The position numbers were made by a program, and so were the translations under genes. This document shows, piece after piece, positions 21,094-34,021 of a DNA stretch of 64,000 nucleotides. The notes beneath the pieces are model-generated. The model was not told the DNA's origin, searched no databases, and saw nothing but the letters and a program-made list of their open reading frames with translations. Every line of letters starts with the position of its first letter. Position 1 is the first letter of the stretch. Origin of the DNA: Chloranthus sessilifolius (taxonomy: Eukaryota > Streptophyta > Magnoliopsida > Chloranthales > Chloranthaceae); assembly GCA_021018995.1 (NCBI GenBank), contig CM037587.1, positions 71,443,604 to 71,507,603 on the forward strand, read 5' to 3'.

Positions 21094-22440
21094 ATGGCTA
21101 ACGATTTATCCATCCAAGAACATTTCAGCCTCATAGCATTGACTGAGCCCTCTTGTATAGTTCCACTAGAGGTGCCTGCGAGTCAAAATTATGAAATCAA
21201 GCTCCATACACTTCAATCTGTATCAATCTTTCATGGGCTTGATCGAGAAGATCCCTATCAACATCTAAGGGATTTCATAGAACTTTGCACAATGTTGCAA
21301 ACATCGACTACCAATAAATAGATCGTAAAATTATGTCTGTTTCTTTTTTCTCTGAAGGACGGGACGAAGGCATGGTTAATTTTATTACCTGCCAGATGTA
21401 TTACCACCTGGGAGGAATTGCAGTCCAAGTTCTTAGGCGAGCACTTCCCAATTGGTAAAACTAACCAAATTGTCAGGCAATTCAAGTCTTCAGGTAAAAG
21501 CCAGAAGAATTATTTCACGAGTGTTGGGAACTGATGAAGGATCTGTTATGGAGCTGCCCTCATCACGAGATACCAAATTGGTCGATAGCGCAAAGTTTCT
21601 ATCAAGGGTTGACTGAGACCAACCAGTCTACAGTCGACGCCATAAGTGGAGGAGCCTTTATGGCTCAGAACGGCCAGTAGTCCTAGAATTTATTTGAAAA
21701 ACTGGCCAACAATTCAAAACAGAAACAGGCTCTGCTTAGATCTGATCCTGATGTTACTCGCCACACCCTGCTCGCAAGGGGTGGATTTTACGATATCCCC
21801 AAAGATAAAGTAAAGGAGGAGGATATGAGTGCGAAAATTTTAGCTCTGAAACAGCAAATCGCGACATTAATGGCAACCAAATCTAGCACTCCAGACAGCT
21901 CTATAGCAGGCTACTCTAATACCCAAACTCATAATTTTACTGAAAACTAGTTGCGCTACCATATCAGGAGGTAATGAAAAATGAACAAGTAATGACTTTT
22001 TCAGAGGGGAGATTATAGGAACACCTATAACCCATCGTGGAAGAACCATCCTGGATTTAATTATGATTCCATGGGAGGAGTGCAGCTAGCACCAACAGCT
22101 GTGCAACCCAAATTTCCCCATACTCAAATTTTCTAATAAAAACCTCAATTATCGGTCGTGCTGCCCCAATAAGGACCACAAAGTAATGCACCAGATGCAC
22201 GGTTGTTCAGATCCTTCGAAATTTATAGCAACAATCGCATCGGCATTCAAAGGACTTACACCAGCTTGCTCAGTTCTTCCAAGTACTTAATTCACACACA
22301 GTCTATAACGAAGGAGGAAAGCTAGATTGGTCAGCTAGCTTCTCAAGTGGCAAGGAGAGAAAGTGGTCAATTGCCTATGCAGCCAGTAAATAATCCTATA
22401 GGACAAGTATTCCTGGGGGAGACATCACCTCTCCAAAATT
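21094..22440 (+). pseudogene. Athila-type gag pseudogene
   Basis: The reading starts MANDLSIQEHF and contains FHGLDREDPYQHLRDFIELC, then LFSLKDGTKAWL, then ITTWEELQSKFLGEHFPIGKT, a classic retrotransposon gag core. After a frameshift near 21490 it continues as LFHECWELMKDLLWSCPHHEIPNW and FYQGLTE..VDAISGGAFM. Stops are present at 21319 and elsewhere. Past about 21850 the similarity fades into an Asn/Gln-rich tail with NYRNTYNPSWKNHPGFN-like text near 22010-22065, typical of the end of Athila gag. The product would be the particle protein. Too many breaks remain for function. Confidence 0.83.
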
Positions 22441-23037
22441 AAAAATAAAAATCTCTTGGATTGTCGAGCTACCGACTCATCCGTAGCACCAATTGTAAAC
22501 TATGTAAACTATTTCTTTTTTTTTTTAGTTTAGGTATTGTAATACAACCCATTTCGTTGGAAAGCGATAGGTCGTAATTCATACCTACTGTATATTATAA
22601 TGGACAATCATATGGATTTGCGATTGATAGTAGTTATGTTTATCAGAAACACAGCAATTGCGATTCTTATTTATGAAAGGCTAGAATCTACTTACGATTC
22701 TAGGTTAAAACTCATTTGATGACCGGCTCAGCAAGTTGCCACTGAAAGTAGGACCTACATATTTGTAAAAAGAATATGTCGGTCCTATTTTTAAAAACCT
22801 TCCAGTTTTCTCCTCCTACCTTCCCTCTCTTTTTTTAAAAAAAGGCGTCCGTAATCTTAACCGTTCTTTCACCCAACCTAACCGTTTATTTTCTTTAAAA
22901 AAAAAAAAAAAACCTTTAAAGAGGTAAGGTGGCGATTTTAATTGTAAAAATGAAGGGTTTCTGCAAGAGATTTTATTTAATACATGGAATTTAAGTTTAA
23001 TCAGTGGTGTTGGTATTAATTTTTGCTGAGTGAAAGT
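22441..23037. other. Noncoding spacer replacing pol in the Athila-like element
   Basis: Between the gag tail and the second ORF there is no protease, RT, RNase H or integrase similarity. The stretch has T- and A-homopolymers (22506-22517, 22896-22912). In a complete Athila element several kilobases of pol would be here. Confidence 0.6.
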
Positions 23038-25685
23038 ATGGCGAACGAAACGGGCAAACGACAAAGGGAAGAAGTGGAAGAAGAAGGTAATAATTCTGAT
23101 AACACCCCAATCATTCACCGTATCACACGGTCTGTTGCCCCTAAAGCCAAATCAACCAAAATCTTCCAGGGTAGTTATCAGAGAAACCTCTAAAGCCACA
23201 AATGGGACAGAGTTTGTGTCTAACAAGGGTTACAATTAGATAAAGAAAAAAAGCCAGCGTCCTCTGCTATGCTAATAGATAAAGTCCCTACTTTAATGAA
23301 TCATATTGTGGGTACTAAAAGTACAGTGGATGTTGAATCTTTAGAAAGATTAGAAATGGGAGGAGAAGCTATTAAATATTTTAAGGATGTCGGGCTGACC
23401 TATTTCTTGAATCTAGGAGTCACACCAGTCTATCCTAGATTGGTGAGGTCATTTTATAAAAATATGACCAAAGGCAGCCAAGGAGCACTCTCTACCCTCT
23501 CCACCAGTATTGATGGACTTCCGATCGAAATTTCAAAGGAAATGGTCCTCAGGGTTATGAATGCACCCCTAGAGATACCACAATTGTCCCAAGATAATCC
23601 AGAGGCCAACCTTTTGAGGATGTCATCAGATACTCTCCCCAACTTTATCCAAATGGCAACAGAATTATTAGGAAAAGCTCCACGGGGCAGGTCCTTTTTC
23701 CTTAGAAAGGATCTGGAAGTAAGGAGTTTATCACTTCACTTTTTAGATGTGCTTATCCATAAGACTATTTACCCTACGGGACATGGAACATAGAGAAGAG
23801 CATTATTTGTCAAGGCATTGTACCTAATGGCAAATCGCTATTGGTTCAATGTGCCCTCTTACCCTTTCTAGGTAATCACAACTATGAGGGAGAAGCTGAG
23901 TCATACCATACGAAAAAGTTGACCCTGCCATTTGGAGGACTTATAACGAATCTGTTGATAAATGTGGGGTATAGTATAGACTCCAAGGAAAAAGCTTTAC
24001 CAAGACCAGAGGAAGGCTTAATAGTCTTAGCCTATAGGAGAAATTTAGGTGTTGAAAATAAGAAGAAAATTTTATTAGGCCCTCGCACCAAAAGTACCCC
24101 TCTGTACCACAAATCTCCCAAATTCATGAGGAATGAGAGGAGACTGACATAGAGCAAACAGCAAAATTCGTAGTACCAGAAGAAGCAATTTGGAAGAAGG
24201 TGTGAGTACTTCTACTCCACCTCATAAGAGAGCACAGATCAGCTCTCCGATATCATAAAGAATAACTGAATTAAGAGTCCCAGTTGCAGACCAAGCTAGT
24301 CTGTACGACCCTGCTTTAGACTCACCAGTAGGGACTGCTATACCCCTTTCAACAGAGATAGACACACTGCCAATCATCACGGGAGCAGACCCTGTGAGCC
24401 CAATTCTCGAAAGATTAGAAGAAATTTCTTTCGTAATTAATCAACAGGCTGCAGGAATGACTACTTCTAGCCATACTCCTGTACCAGCAGAACCTGTTGC
24501 TCAGTCTCCACTTGCAGCTAATGCCGAGTAAACTCTCATAGCCTAAGTAGTGGAAGCAGAATAAAGCTCAGAGTTATCAAGAGAGAGTTTTACAAATTTA
24601 TTACATAGAGAAGAAGCACCCCCTGAGGATCCTCCAGTTAGCACATCATTGCACGAGATAGAAAGGAGATTGAGGACAGTAAAACAATGGCAACACAGAT
24701 ACGAACCAAAGTTATTGCCACTGCCTGAAGTACTAAGAAGGGTGAGGAAATTGGAACAATGGATCTCTACAAATGCCCCACCAGTGATGGAACTGCCAAG
24801 TATAGTAAAAAGATGGATGGGGGACTTCCAAAATTTAAAATAGAGAGTCCATGATGCCACCTTGACAGCTCAAAAATGAACATAAATAATGGACAGCTTG
24901 TGACGAAAAGCTGTACAAGAGCAAGGTGCGAGATGGACAGCAGAGATAGAAAAGAGAGTTTAGGATGCTACTTCAACCCTTCAAGCCCAATTAGTGCAGC
25001 AGACTACAGAAATGAGTGAAAAGCAGCAAGCTTGGGAAGAAGAGAAGAGAGTATATGAAGAGAAAATTGCTAGTATCCTCGAACAGTTTGGAGGTTTGAT
25101 GGTGGTTCCTGACAATGTAGAAACTATTAGAGAAAAAGCCCTTAAGGATTATCGGAAAACGCTCCATCAACAGTTAAGAGAAAGAATTACTTACTGACTA
25201 TAGCAGAAGGGAAAGTAAGACAACTGCAAGAGGATAGAGATTCCTTATGCTTAGTCAATGATAGACAAGTAAAAATGATTGAGTCACAAACTAAGAACTA
25301 CTTTGTCGCATTAGCAAAGAAACAAGTCATGGCGGAGAAGCTGAGGACAGAAATTCAACTAAAATCTACCGCAATTAAGAAGCTAATTGCGGATCTCAAG
25401 GATAAAGAAAAGGTTGATAAAAAAAATAGTGCCCGAAAAGAACTTCTTGTCCAATGATTGTGGAAGGACATACAAAAGAGGCCAAATTGGCAGCAAATAG
25501 GGATTCAACTGCAGAAAAAGATAAAGATGATTATTCTACAGCCGAGATGTCAGATGGGGAAGATGAACCCATTGCTTCTACTCTTGTATCATATTCTACA
25601 AGTGAGTAAAAATGTTAAAGAAAATTACAAACCCCACAGGTATGATCTTCATAGATATTTCCTAGGTTTATTTTCTTTTATGTAA
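23038..25685 (+). pseudogene. Second ORF of the Athila-like element: putative plant transposon protein domain plus coiled coil (broken)
   Basis: It starts MANETGKRQREEVEEEGNN and has a short basic/acidic N-terminus with HRITRS. The conserved domain reads VYPRLVRSFYKNM, LSTSIDGLPIEISKEMVLRVMNAP and LHFLDVLIHKTIYPTG (about 23270-23790). This is the pattern of the plant retrotransposon domain annotated as putative plant transposon protein (Transposase_32). The C-terminal third (about 24540-25460) is rich in Lys, Glu, Gln and Leu heptads and is probably coiled coil. Stops at 23196, 23791, 24150, 24839, 25195 and 25455 show decay. Function is unknown, and in Athila elements such ORFs are called env-like. 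It resembles the extra ORF at 32520-33804. Confidence 0.72.
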
Positions 25686-25873
25686 TTAGATTTTTTCTTA
25701 ATTTCTACTTTGTCTGTTCATTATAAATATTTAGTTATATATAAAAATTTTCTTTTACTAACTATCATTTTTTTTTACTAACAGTGTGTGTTACTAACAT
25801 CACTAACATTTTTTTTCTTCTTACTAACATTTTTGTTATTGATACTCCGAGAATGAGCCGTGGATATTTTCTC

Positions 25874-26006
25874 TCAAGTTTGGGGGAGAGTATATATCTA
25901 GTAACAGATTTTTTCGATAAATAATCAGTATATCAATAATTTTTTATTTTGTGTCCTCTATTTTTTGTGTCAATGAGGACATTGTCCGATTTAAGTTTGG
26001 GGGGAT
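25874..26006 (+). other. Two AAGTTTGGGGG polypurine tracts
   Basis: CAAGTTTGGGGGAGAG (about 25875-25890) and TAAGTTTGGGGGGAT (about 25992-26006) resemble the Athila 3' polypurine tract. I could not find a 3' LTR equal to the one at 19236 after them. TGATCAGTG at 26102 shares only its first eight bases. Confidence 0.5.
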
Positions 26007-27756
26007 ACATAATTTCTATGTATAGTAGTTTTATTTTTAGTTGTGTATAGTAGTTTTATTTTTAGTAATTTTAAATTATTTTTAGTAATTTTAAAAAAAT
26101 TTCTGATCAGTGCATAGGAATTATGATAGAAGAAATTACAAATCCCGAAAACTTACGATTCATTATAATAGAAGTTTAATAATTAGAATTTAGAATAGTT
26201 ATAATTCATGCTTACCTCATTGAAACACTATATTAGAATGAATGTTTGAAACAATAGATTGATCTATACTACAAAATTTTTTACTATAGTTTCAAATATT
26301 ATAAATCAGTGAGATTTTAAGCCATATTTTCTCTTTTATTCTAAGAGAGACTGTTTCTATTCAAATTGAAAAAATTTCTTTGAACTATACTGATATGAAA
26401 TCTCATATTGCTGAATTTAGAATCGAATTATTCTATGAATGTGATGAGCTGATTTTTTGTCTAGAGCTATCTATTAGAAATATCAAAACAATAAGACATC
26501 TATGCTAGTAAATCGTAAAGATGATTTGAAGCCATCTTTTGTATAAACTAAAGACAAAAAGTCAAAATACCATAACATTTTATCCTTTGAACCCATGTTA
26601 GGAGCCTGAAATGAAAATTTTTTGTACCAAAATTTTATAAACCTTTAACCGTATATACTACATAAAGCTTTCTATCTTTAACCCTTACAAATTCTGAGAG
26701 TTTAGAAGGGAGGAAGAGGGAGTAAAATGAGTAAAAGAAGAACAGATAAAGGGAATGCTAGAAGAGGTACAGAGAAAGAAAATAAAAGAAAATATGGGAA
26801 AGAAAGAAAAATCGTAACAAATAATTTTTGAAAAAGAAAATTACGATTTAGCAAAAAGCTATAAAGAAGCAAAAATTCGTAAAATACGATTTTATAACTG
26901 AAGAACTGGGATATATATATAAAGAAATAAATGGGAAGAAGTTATCCAATCATGGATACTTATTGAAGTAGAATAGTAGAAGAAGATAGGAAAAAGAAGA
27001 GTTAAATCCTCAGAAAAACTTTGAATCATTTTCTACCTTTCCTTGATACGTTCTAAAATCCAAAACCTCATTACAAGCTGAAGGAAAGACATTTCTTATT
27101 TATGATTTGCAAAGGCATAAGCCTAGTAGAGATAAGGATAATAGATATTATGGATTGTATAAGGAATCATAAGAATATGATAGGATTATCTTTTCTATGA
27201 GATTCATTTTTGTAATTATTTTTTACTGAATTCTTTTGAAAAATATAATGAGAGAACCCAAAAGTTTCAATATCTTTTTGAGAGTATGTCAATAGTGAGT
27301 TTTTTTGAATGAAAATATTTTATAAATCTGCAATTTAGAAAAATTTATGAAGAATAAACTGGTCACTAGTGCGTATACACTCTGTGCTTATTGTGAATTG
27401 AAATTGTTGGAGTTCTAATCAAAGATAACTGTTGTAATGGAAAAGAAGGATAAAGGACTAATAATTTTAGAAAATCGTAATAGATTATGTGTTGACCAAT
27501 TAAGTAGATTAGTTAGATTCTTTTATTTACTTTTTTATTTATAAAAAAATAAAAATAAAAATAAATAATTATTTATTTATTTAAAGTTTGTAGGTAACTT
27601 CACTAAGAACCTTTAGAAGACTACAACTCCTCCACTAGGGATCACCTAGGGGTTTAAAGGCTTGTTGTATCTGCTAAATGCAATCGTGCTCCCTATGAAA
27701 GTGGCATTTAATTTCTTAGTTTATATTTCCTTGTTTGCTAGGGACTACCAAAGCTT
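26007..27756. other. AT-rich noncoding stretch, probably 3' region of an Athila-like element
   Basis: No coding similarity. It contains AATTTTTAG.. low complexity, several AATCGT/ACGATT half-palindromes (26790-26910) and a possible TATA (ATATATATATAAAG near 26911). It ends in the context TTTGCTAGGGACTACCAAAGC that leads to the tract at 27757. Confidence 0.5.
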
Positions 27757-29887
27757 AAGTTTGGGGGTGCCGCCAGCCGATCACCTCGACTGCGGTGGTG
27801 CTTCTAATAGCACCTCCCTTTGACTATAGAGATACTTCCAAGCAACAACATCACCAAACATCATCTCGAGACGAAGATTGCGCAAAATCCTGAAGAAGAG
27901 TGGAAGAGACATCGAGACCGGCTCTTGGATCGCTTAAGGGAAAGAGACACCAGAGAGGAATAAAAAAAATGAGAAAACCCCACAAATATATAGGCACCCG
28001 GCCAATTGCGCACAGATGATCTCGCGCGTAATTCAGTTCAGCGCCTATCCCAACACGCGGATCCTAGATCCCACACACAGTTTAGAGCACGTAATTCAAC
28101 CCCCATCGAACCATGCATGCGACAATCCATTCTCGTGCACGATCTCCTGCGCAAAATTTAAAAGACGCAAAAAGTTCATGGCACGGAATCGAAACCGACG
28201 CCTGAATAACCACACCATGAAACGGCTAACTCTTCAATCTCATGCAATAACGATTGCGCGTAATCAGATTACACGCTAGCTATATAGCACGCAATGAGCC
28301 CACAAACCCTTCGATCCCGCGCCGTTGAATTTGCGCTCAATTCCATTCCACGCATATATATATACGCGCGTAATTCCCTAGTTATAACAAAAAAAAATAT
28401 GCACAAACCTGTAAGGGCCAAAGATCGAACTATGGAGTTTAAGCACACCCAAAACAAATTGCCCAGACTTACAAAGCATACCCTACACCATCTTGAATGC
28501 ACTCTACACCCATCGTATGCACTCCAAAAATTAGACTAGAAATCCCCACCTCTACGCACACATACACCCTGAAAATGTCCAGTTGGACACACGGACTCAA
28601 ACTAGAGTAAACCAAGCCAGAGCAAGCCAAACTGAGATGAACCCAGAATCAACTAGACCAAAACTGGAAATTAACCAAATCGAATAGAACCTGAAATGAA
28701 GCAGCAATAATAATAAATAATAAAATCACTTTTCATAAATAAACAAAATCGCTACAAATCACACTGGGGCATAACCCCTTTGAATACATGTAATATCAAA
28801 CGAAAGACAAATTTGAATTTAAGACAAACACACAAAGACACCCGAACCCATGAGCACTCGGGGAAAGGTGCCCGAGTGATAATACACAAGAAGGGGAGAG
28901 ATGACTGAGACGCCCGAAGAGGAAGCATGAACTGAGTAAGTTCTAACACAAATCTCATCTTTGCTACCTCTACTACCTGAGTTGTCACCTATGATGCAAT
29001 CTTCCAAGTCACATGATCAAGCTGCAACACAGCGGAGTCCCTGGCCTGCGAAAAAGAAAGAGTGGCTCACAGAAGGCCACTCAAAGTCCAAAGGATACAC
29101 CTATGGAAGGCTATTTTAGAAAGTCCCCAAAGATCAATTAACAAGGCCTACCAAGGAGCAACTGGGAGCGATCACGAGAACTTTGATCCACCTCTTTTCC
29201 TCGGTTTTCTTCCTGCCACCTTTATCTCTTCCCCCTACAGAGTAGCACCTCATGTGCTACTCCTCATTCCCAATACCGCTCATCCCTAAAAAAAAATTGC
29301 CAATACAAATCTCTTTAGGACATAATATCCGGGATACAAAATAAAATGGAAGAAAAGACATTAAGAAAATAAAATATACCAAACTCTAAATGCTAAAATT
29401 ACAAATCCTAAAAAATAAAATAAAATAAATTCAAAATAAAACCAGCCACTAAATACCTATTTATAGGCAAAAGGCCCCTTAGCCACAATAGGACAAGTGT
29501 CTCATTCGCAAGCCCCCTTCATCTATCTCAATTAAAACAAGACACCTAGCCCCTTGAAAGAAATACAATCCATAACAAACTAAGATAAACCAATGGGCAT
29601 GAAACACTTACCCCCTAAAAAGAGACGTTAATCCATGACAAACCAAGATGAACCAATAGCCAGGAGACGTTCTCCTCTAAAAGAAGAACAACTCCATGAC
29701 AAAATAGATAAGTCGATGACATCAAAACACCCAACACATTAATCTAGAAACCTAAAATCACACATTTCCAACAAGCACATGAAGTCTCCTAAAAATAAGG
29801 AAATAAAATACATAAAAAATCCAATAATAAAACCCCAGACCATAATTTCAACTGGTCGTCCTTACACCACAACGGACACCCCAGTCC
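27757..29887 (+). mobile_element. Polypurine tract and probable LTR start of another Athila-like element
   Basis: AAGTTTGGGGGTG (27757-27768) is followed by TGCCGCCAGCCGATCACC, the expected tract-LTR junction. Downstream, 27990-28400 is dense in GCGCGTAATT/AATTGCGC motifs with ATATATATATACGCGCG at 28353-28369. No ORF is convincing. The right boundary cannot be set because a chromovirus is inserted at 29893. Orientation is taken from the tract alone and is uncertain. Confidence 0.45.
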
Positions 29888-29892
29888 GAGAC

Positions 29893-32149
29893 TGTGACAG
29901 CCCGAATTTCGGCGTTCCGAAATCCGTGCCATCAGCACAACTCTCAAGGTCGTGCCCCCGAAACCTTTAAAGTACATTTGGTATAAGCAAGCCCAAAATT
30001 TTACTCTAACAAATTCTCATATAAAAGAATATAGTTATGGGCCTTAAAGGCAGCCCTTGTCCCATGCCAATTCATGGGCATAAGAACTTACCCCAAGCCT
30101 TTATATGAATGTGCAACCCAAAAGTTTTATCAAAAGCATAACGTATTTAATTATATTCAATAAAGAAGCTTGATATACTAAGCCGTGCCTAACACTCTCA
30201 ACTCACTCTCAAAGTACGCAGTGGGTCTCCTAGAAGAATTTCTCAGGAGGAGGCTCTGATTCCTCAGTGGGTACATAGTCTGAATCCCCTGGATCAAAGT
30301 CTCCAGAAATCCTTTCTGCCGCTAGTCCTGAACCTGCGACATATAGTCTAAGGGGGGTGAGCTACATCCTAGCTCAATAGGGAAACAAAGTGAACATATA
30401 GATTAAATCTCGCATATATGTTAGCAGTTTTGAAAGCACAATTTACTAGGTATCACTTTTAAGCAGAACAATTGATATAACTGAAATACTTAAAATACAT
30501 ACAGCTGATTTCCTTTCATAGTGTGGTTTGTTCTCATCTTACTGGTTTAGTTATGAATTCGGCCTAATCACTTAAACCTTTAACTTAAGTAATCCCCGAG
30601 CAATATAGCATCGAGCCCCGATGGAATACCCACCATCATCGTCTACTAGACAATTGTTACATGTATTCCCTGGGAATACTGCCCAAGCCCCTTTCTCATA
30701 GGTGGCGGGGTCTATAGTTAAATCTACATCTCTGGGATGTGCTATAAGTATAATGATTGGCCGCCGTACCGGTCACGGATATCCTACCGAGTCAGTTGTG
30801 GGTATCCCGCCACATCGGTGGGGTATTCTAATCAAACCTCAAATAACAAAATATCGATGTGCTTTACATATAGTTATTCACCGTGACTTGTGCTAATTTT
30901 TAGTACATTAGGCCTTATCATTATGCTTTAGTTTCACTGTTTGTTTCCAACCGTATCCCTGGGATACTACAGATTTGATACATCATCTAGATGCCCTCAT
31001 TATAATATTCCGTCCCTTGGGGACTTCATGATCTCGCCTTGAAACTTACGCACACACCCCTTTTAATTTAATCATACGATACTCATCTTTTAATAGAATT
31101 ACACTGCATATATGAGTGGATGAAATAAAATAAATGTTTCAAGAATATTTCCTACCTCGACGAATTTCAAAGCACACTTCTCGTAGAGGTTTACACTTCA
31201 CGATCCTACGTCAAACCTACATTTCATATATTTAGAATATGCTCAGAAAGGTTACAAGAATAATTAGAGCGCATAGCCTCCAGGTTTCTGCACCAATAAT
31301 TTCAAGAACTGTGTGATGCCTCGCCCGAGCGAGCACAATTCCTCGCTCGAGCGATCATTAGACCTCGCTCGAGCGGCCACTTGACCTCGCTCGAGCGGTT
31401 AAATCGAGCCGCCTGAAGCTTTACTGGGGACCTCACTCGAGCGGTCACTTGACCTCGCTCGAGCTGTTAAATCGAGGTCGCTCGAGCGGTTAAATCGAGC
31501 CGCCTGAAGCTTTACTGGGGACCTCGCTCGAGCGAGCTTCCCTTTTATTTTGGGGACCGCTCAAGCGATCCCAGAGCTATATTTTTATAGTTTGTCCTCG
31601 CTCGAGCGAGCCCTTTTGGCCGCTCGAGCGAGGAGCGATATATTTTTACTCCTCGATCTGCTCGAGAAAGCTATTTCTCCCCTCATTCAGCCTTTAACAT
31701 CAAACAAAACATTCAACCAATATTCTACCTATTATTTAAAACATACATAAACATCTATCATGCCTTTAACATACCTCCAACGATGAGTCTCGCGCAAGTT
31801 CGATCCACGATTTGAAATTATACTAGGCTAAAAGGTCTCCAAGGTTCATCCTCCAGCCTTTGCTCCAGCTCTTCCACCGATTTAAGTCCCAACGAAACCC
31901 TAGTTCTTTACTAGGCTCTTCTTTTCTTTCTCTCTATTTCTCCTTCTCTCTATTTAGGTTAGAATAGAGTTACGTAAGGGGCTCTTCTCTCCTTTCTCTT
32001 TCACTTATATACTTATAAGTTAGGGAAACACTAGTGTGTTTCCCACATACACACATAGTGTCTACGGTTCGTTTTGGTTTCCTTGTGAAACACATTTACA
32101 TATGTATGGTGCATGACGTGCACGTTTCCCAAAATCTGGGGTTGTGACA
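29893..32149 (-). mobile_element. 3' LTR of the chromovirus
   Basis: Minus-strand ends TGTCACAACCCC and GGGCTGTCACA. Near its start is a TATA-like AACTTATAAGTATATAAG (about 32003-32020) followed by a GAGAAG-rich leader and ACTAGGGTTTCG. The CTCGAGCG cluster lies at 31311-31645. The inner neighbour (32150-32164, minus AAGTTGGGGTGAT) is the likely polypurine tract. Confidence 0.9.
31311..31645. repeat. Cluster of about 12 CTCGCTCGAGCGAG palindromes (3' LTR)
   Basis: Copies and near-copies of CCTCGCTCGAGCGRNC are spread over 335 bp. A block GAGCGGTTAAATCGAGCC plus GCTTTACTGGGGACC is duplicated within it. The core CTCGAG is flanked by GCT and AGC on the two sides, giving a 14-bp palindrome centred on CpG. 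Degenerate copies differ mostly in the right arm. Confidence 0.95.
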
Positions 32150-32519
32150 ATCACCCCAACTTATAAGATTTTCGTCCTCGAAAATCGACGATATGCGCAT
32201 AACCAGGTACTACTACTACTACCAAGCCATGAATAGGCTAGCTTCACACATCATCTGGTAATTGAACAATTGGTCGCATTTCGCAACGACTTGCGTTAAC
32301 CATGTCAATTTATACCCATATAGTCGAGAAGGATTATGATATCTAGAATAATCATTCACAAAATTTATACCCATACAATCGTTACATTAACCATCCACAA
32401 AATTTGTGACATTCATGTCACGATAGTTTGTAAATAAATTGACCAAGAACCACCTTACCACGAAATGTCTTAACAAAATATTACATATTAATTTTTAAAA
32501 AAATAATGTGACTACCTAG

Positions 32520-33804
32520 TCATCATCCTCCTCATAGTCGTCGTCGCCGTCGCCGGAGCCATCACCATCCTCATAGTCCTCGTCATCCTCATCCTCGTCG
32601 ACCACCCTGGCGGTAGTGGTACCCACTGTAGCGCCCCTCACAGCAGGGCCCGAGCAAGATGCTCCAAAAATAGCATCTTTCATGGCACTAGCATGTATAT
32701 GTGATCATGGTAGGCCTGGCCCATGAGGTCGATAAGTAGTGCCTCCTGAAACCTCTGATGCAATCTGATCTCCTGGCCCTGCTGAAGGATCTCTCGCATC
32801 ATGGTAGTGTCGGTAGTGGGTATGGGCTGTGGAAATGAGGTAGAGGGAGTGGTCGGTCCTGCCGGCGCTTGATGCGTGGTTTGTCGGGAGACCTGATGGT
32901 CTCTTTTCTTATTGACGCTAGTTTGAAGACTCTTTAGGTTTCGGCTCCAGTCTTAGGCCAAATAGGGGACGACATTATCGGTGAGGAATAACTCGTCGAC
33001 CCAGATCTTAAATCCTCCCTTCCCATTCCGTGAGTCTAGGAGTTGGGAATTCAACCGAGCATATGGTAGTCGGTTGATGGGTGGAGGAACATCACCCTTT
33101 ACATTCCTTTTATAGGCATGCGCCATGCCCTTTATGATGATCATAGGTGCGTTGATCCACCTATTATGGAATGCGGTGTGTAGGGCCCGCAGAAACGCAT
33201 CACGGCGTTCTTGATCATAGCCGGTTGGGTGTAGATTCTTTTTGAAAATGACGTCTAGAAGCCACATACGTGGCGGTAGTTGTGATCGGGTAATAGATTG
33301 TCCCGAAGCGGACGTGCCGCCGGTGATGTTGGAAATGATCGTTGGGAATTCGACGTTCCCAGAAAAAGGTGGTAGGATGAGTGGACTAGGGGTGTAGATG
33401 TGGGGACATTTCATGACTGATGAAATTTCGGCACAGTTAAAGATTAGTTCATTACCATCGATTGTGACAAGGATAGCATCCTCGTTCACGTTCATGTTTA
33501 GGGTTTGGTAAAATAACTTCACAAGCCTTGGGTAATACCAATCTCTGAACGGCGTAAGTAGGGTTTTAAGATTGTTGTTGGTGAGGAAGTCTGATGTCCA
33601 TTGGGTGGATGTTGGATTCCCAAAACAAGAGGGATGTATATCCCATTCGGTGTCAAAAATTTTGGCTCCCCACCAACCGTCTAGTGTGATTGGAGTGGTG
33701 GATGGGTTTGGTGATGGTTGTGAAGCTTGCGGCGCCTTGTTGCGCGCCGACGGCGATCGATTCGCCATCTGCTTCCTAGGTGGTGGATTTGGGCTTGAAG
33801 CCAT
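32520..33804 (-). pseudogene. Accessory ORF of the chromovirus: putative plant transposon protein domain, acidic tail
   Basis: The intact piece is 32953-33804 (283 aa), starting MASSPNPPPRKQMANR with a Pro/Ser-rich basic N-terminus. The domain contains WDIHPSCF, YYPRLVKLFYQTLNM, ILVTIDGNELIFNCAEISSVM and LDVIFKKNLHPTG, the same pattern as the ORF at 23038-25685. After a stop at about 32953-32955 the same frame continues with a Gln-rich stretch. After one frame slip near 32690 it ends in about 30 residues that are nearly all Asp, Glu, Tyr and Gly (to the stop at about 32520). No signal peptide or membrane segment is visible. It lies between the chromodomain and the 3' LTR in pol orientation, where chromoviruses normally have no gene. 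Function is unknown. Confidence 0.72.
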
Positions 33805-34007
33805 TAGATGTCTAAAGAGGTTTTGAAAACTACGAAAAAATTCGGAGAGGGGGGTAGATTTTACCTAGAAAAAGGTTTTGAACGGATCGGATCGTCACAA
33901 TCCGGCTCGAATCTGGCAGAGGAAGGTTGAAGAAGAGAAATCCTAAACCCTCGCCCGGCTCCAATCTCCTCGCTTGAAGATGAAATGAGCATTTTGTCTT
34001 TCATCAG

Positions 34008-34017
34008 CTATATATAG
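34008..34017 (-). promoter_or_regulatory. Probable TATA box of the accessory ORF
   Basis: CTATATATAG lies 204 bp before the ATG at 33804, on the coding side. The leader between them has CT-rich and AAACCCT-like plant leader text. Directly upstream (34022-34170) is a cluster of the LTR palindrome. The spacing fits an internal promoter. Confidence 0.55.
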
Positions 34018-34021
34018 TCCC

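Noticed and set aside
26102-26110. TGATCAGTG as the start of the missing 3' LTR of the Athila-like element
   Set aside because: Only the first eight bases agree with the 5' LTR at 19236. The following sequence does not match.
33572-33826. Plus-strand ORF opposite the accessory gene
   Set aside because: It is antisense to the start of the accessory ORF, which has the conserved domain. It is a shadow.
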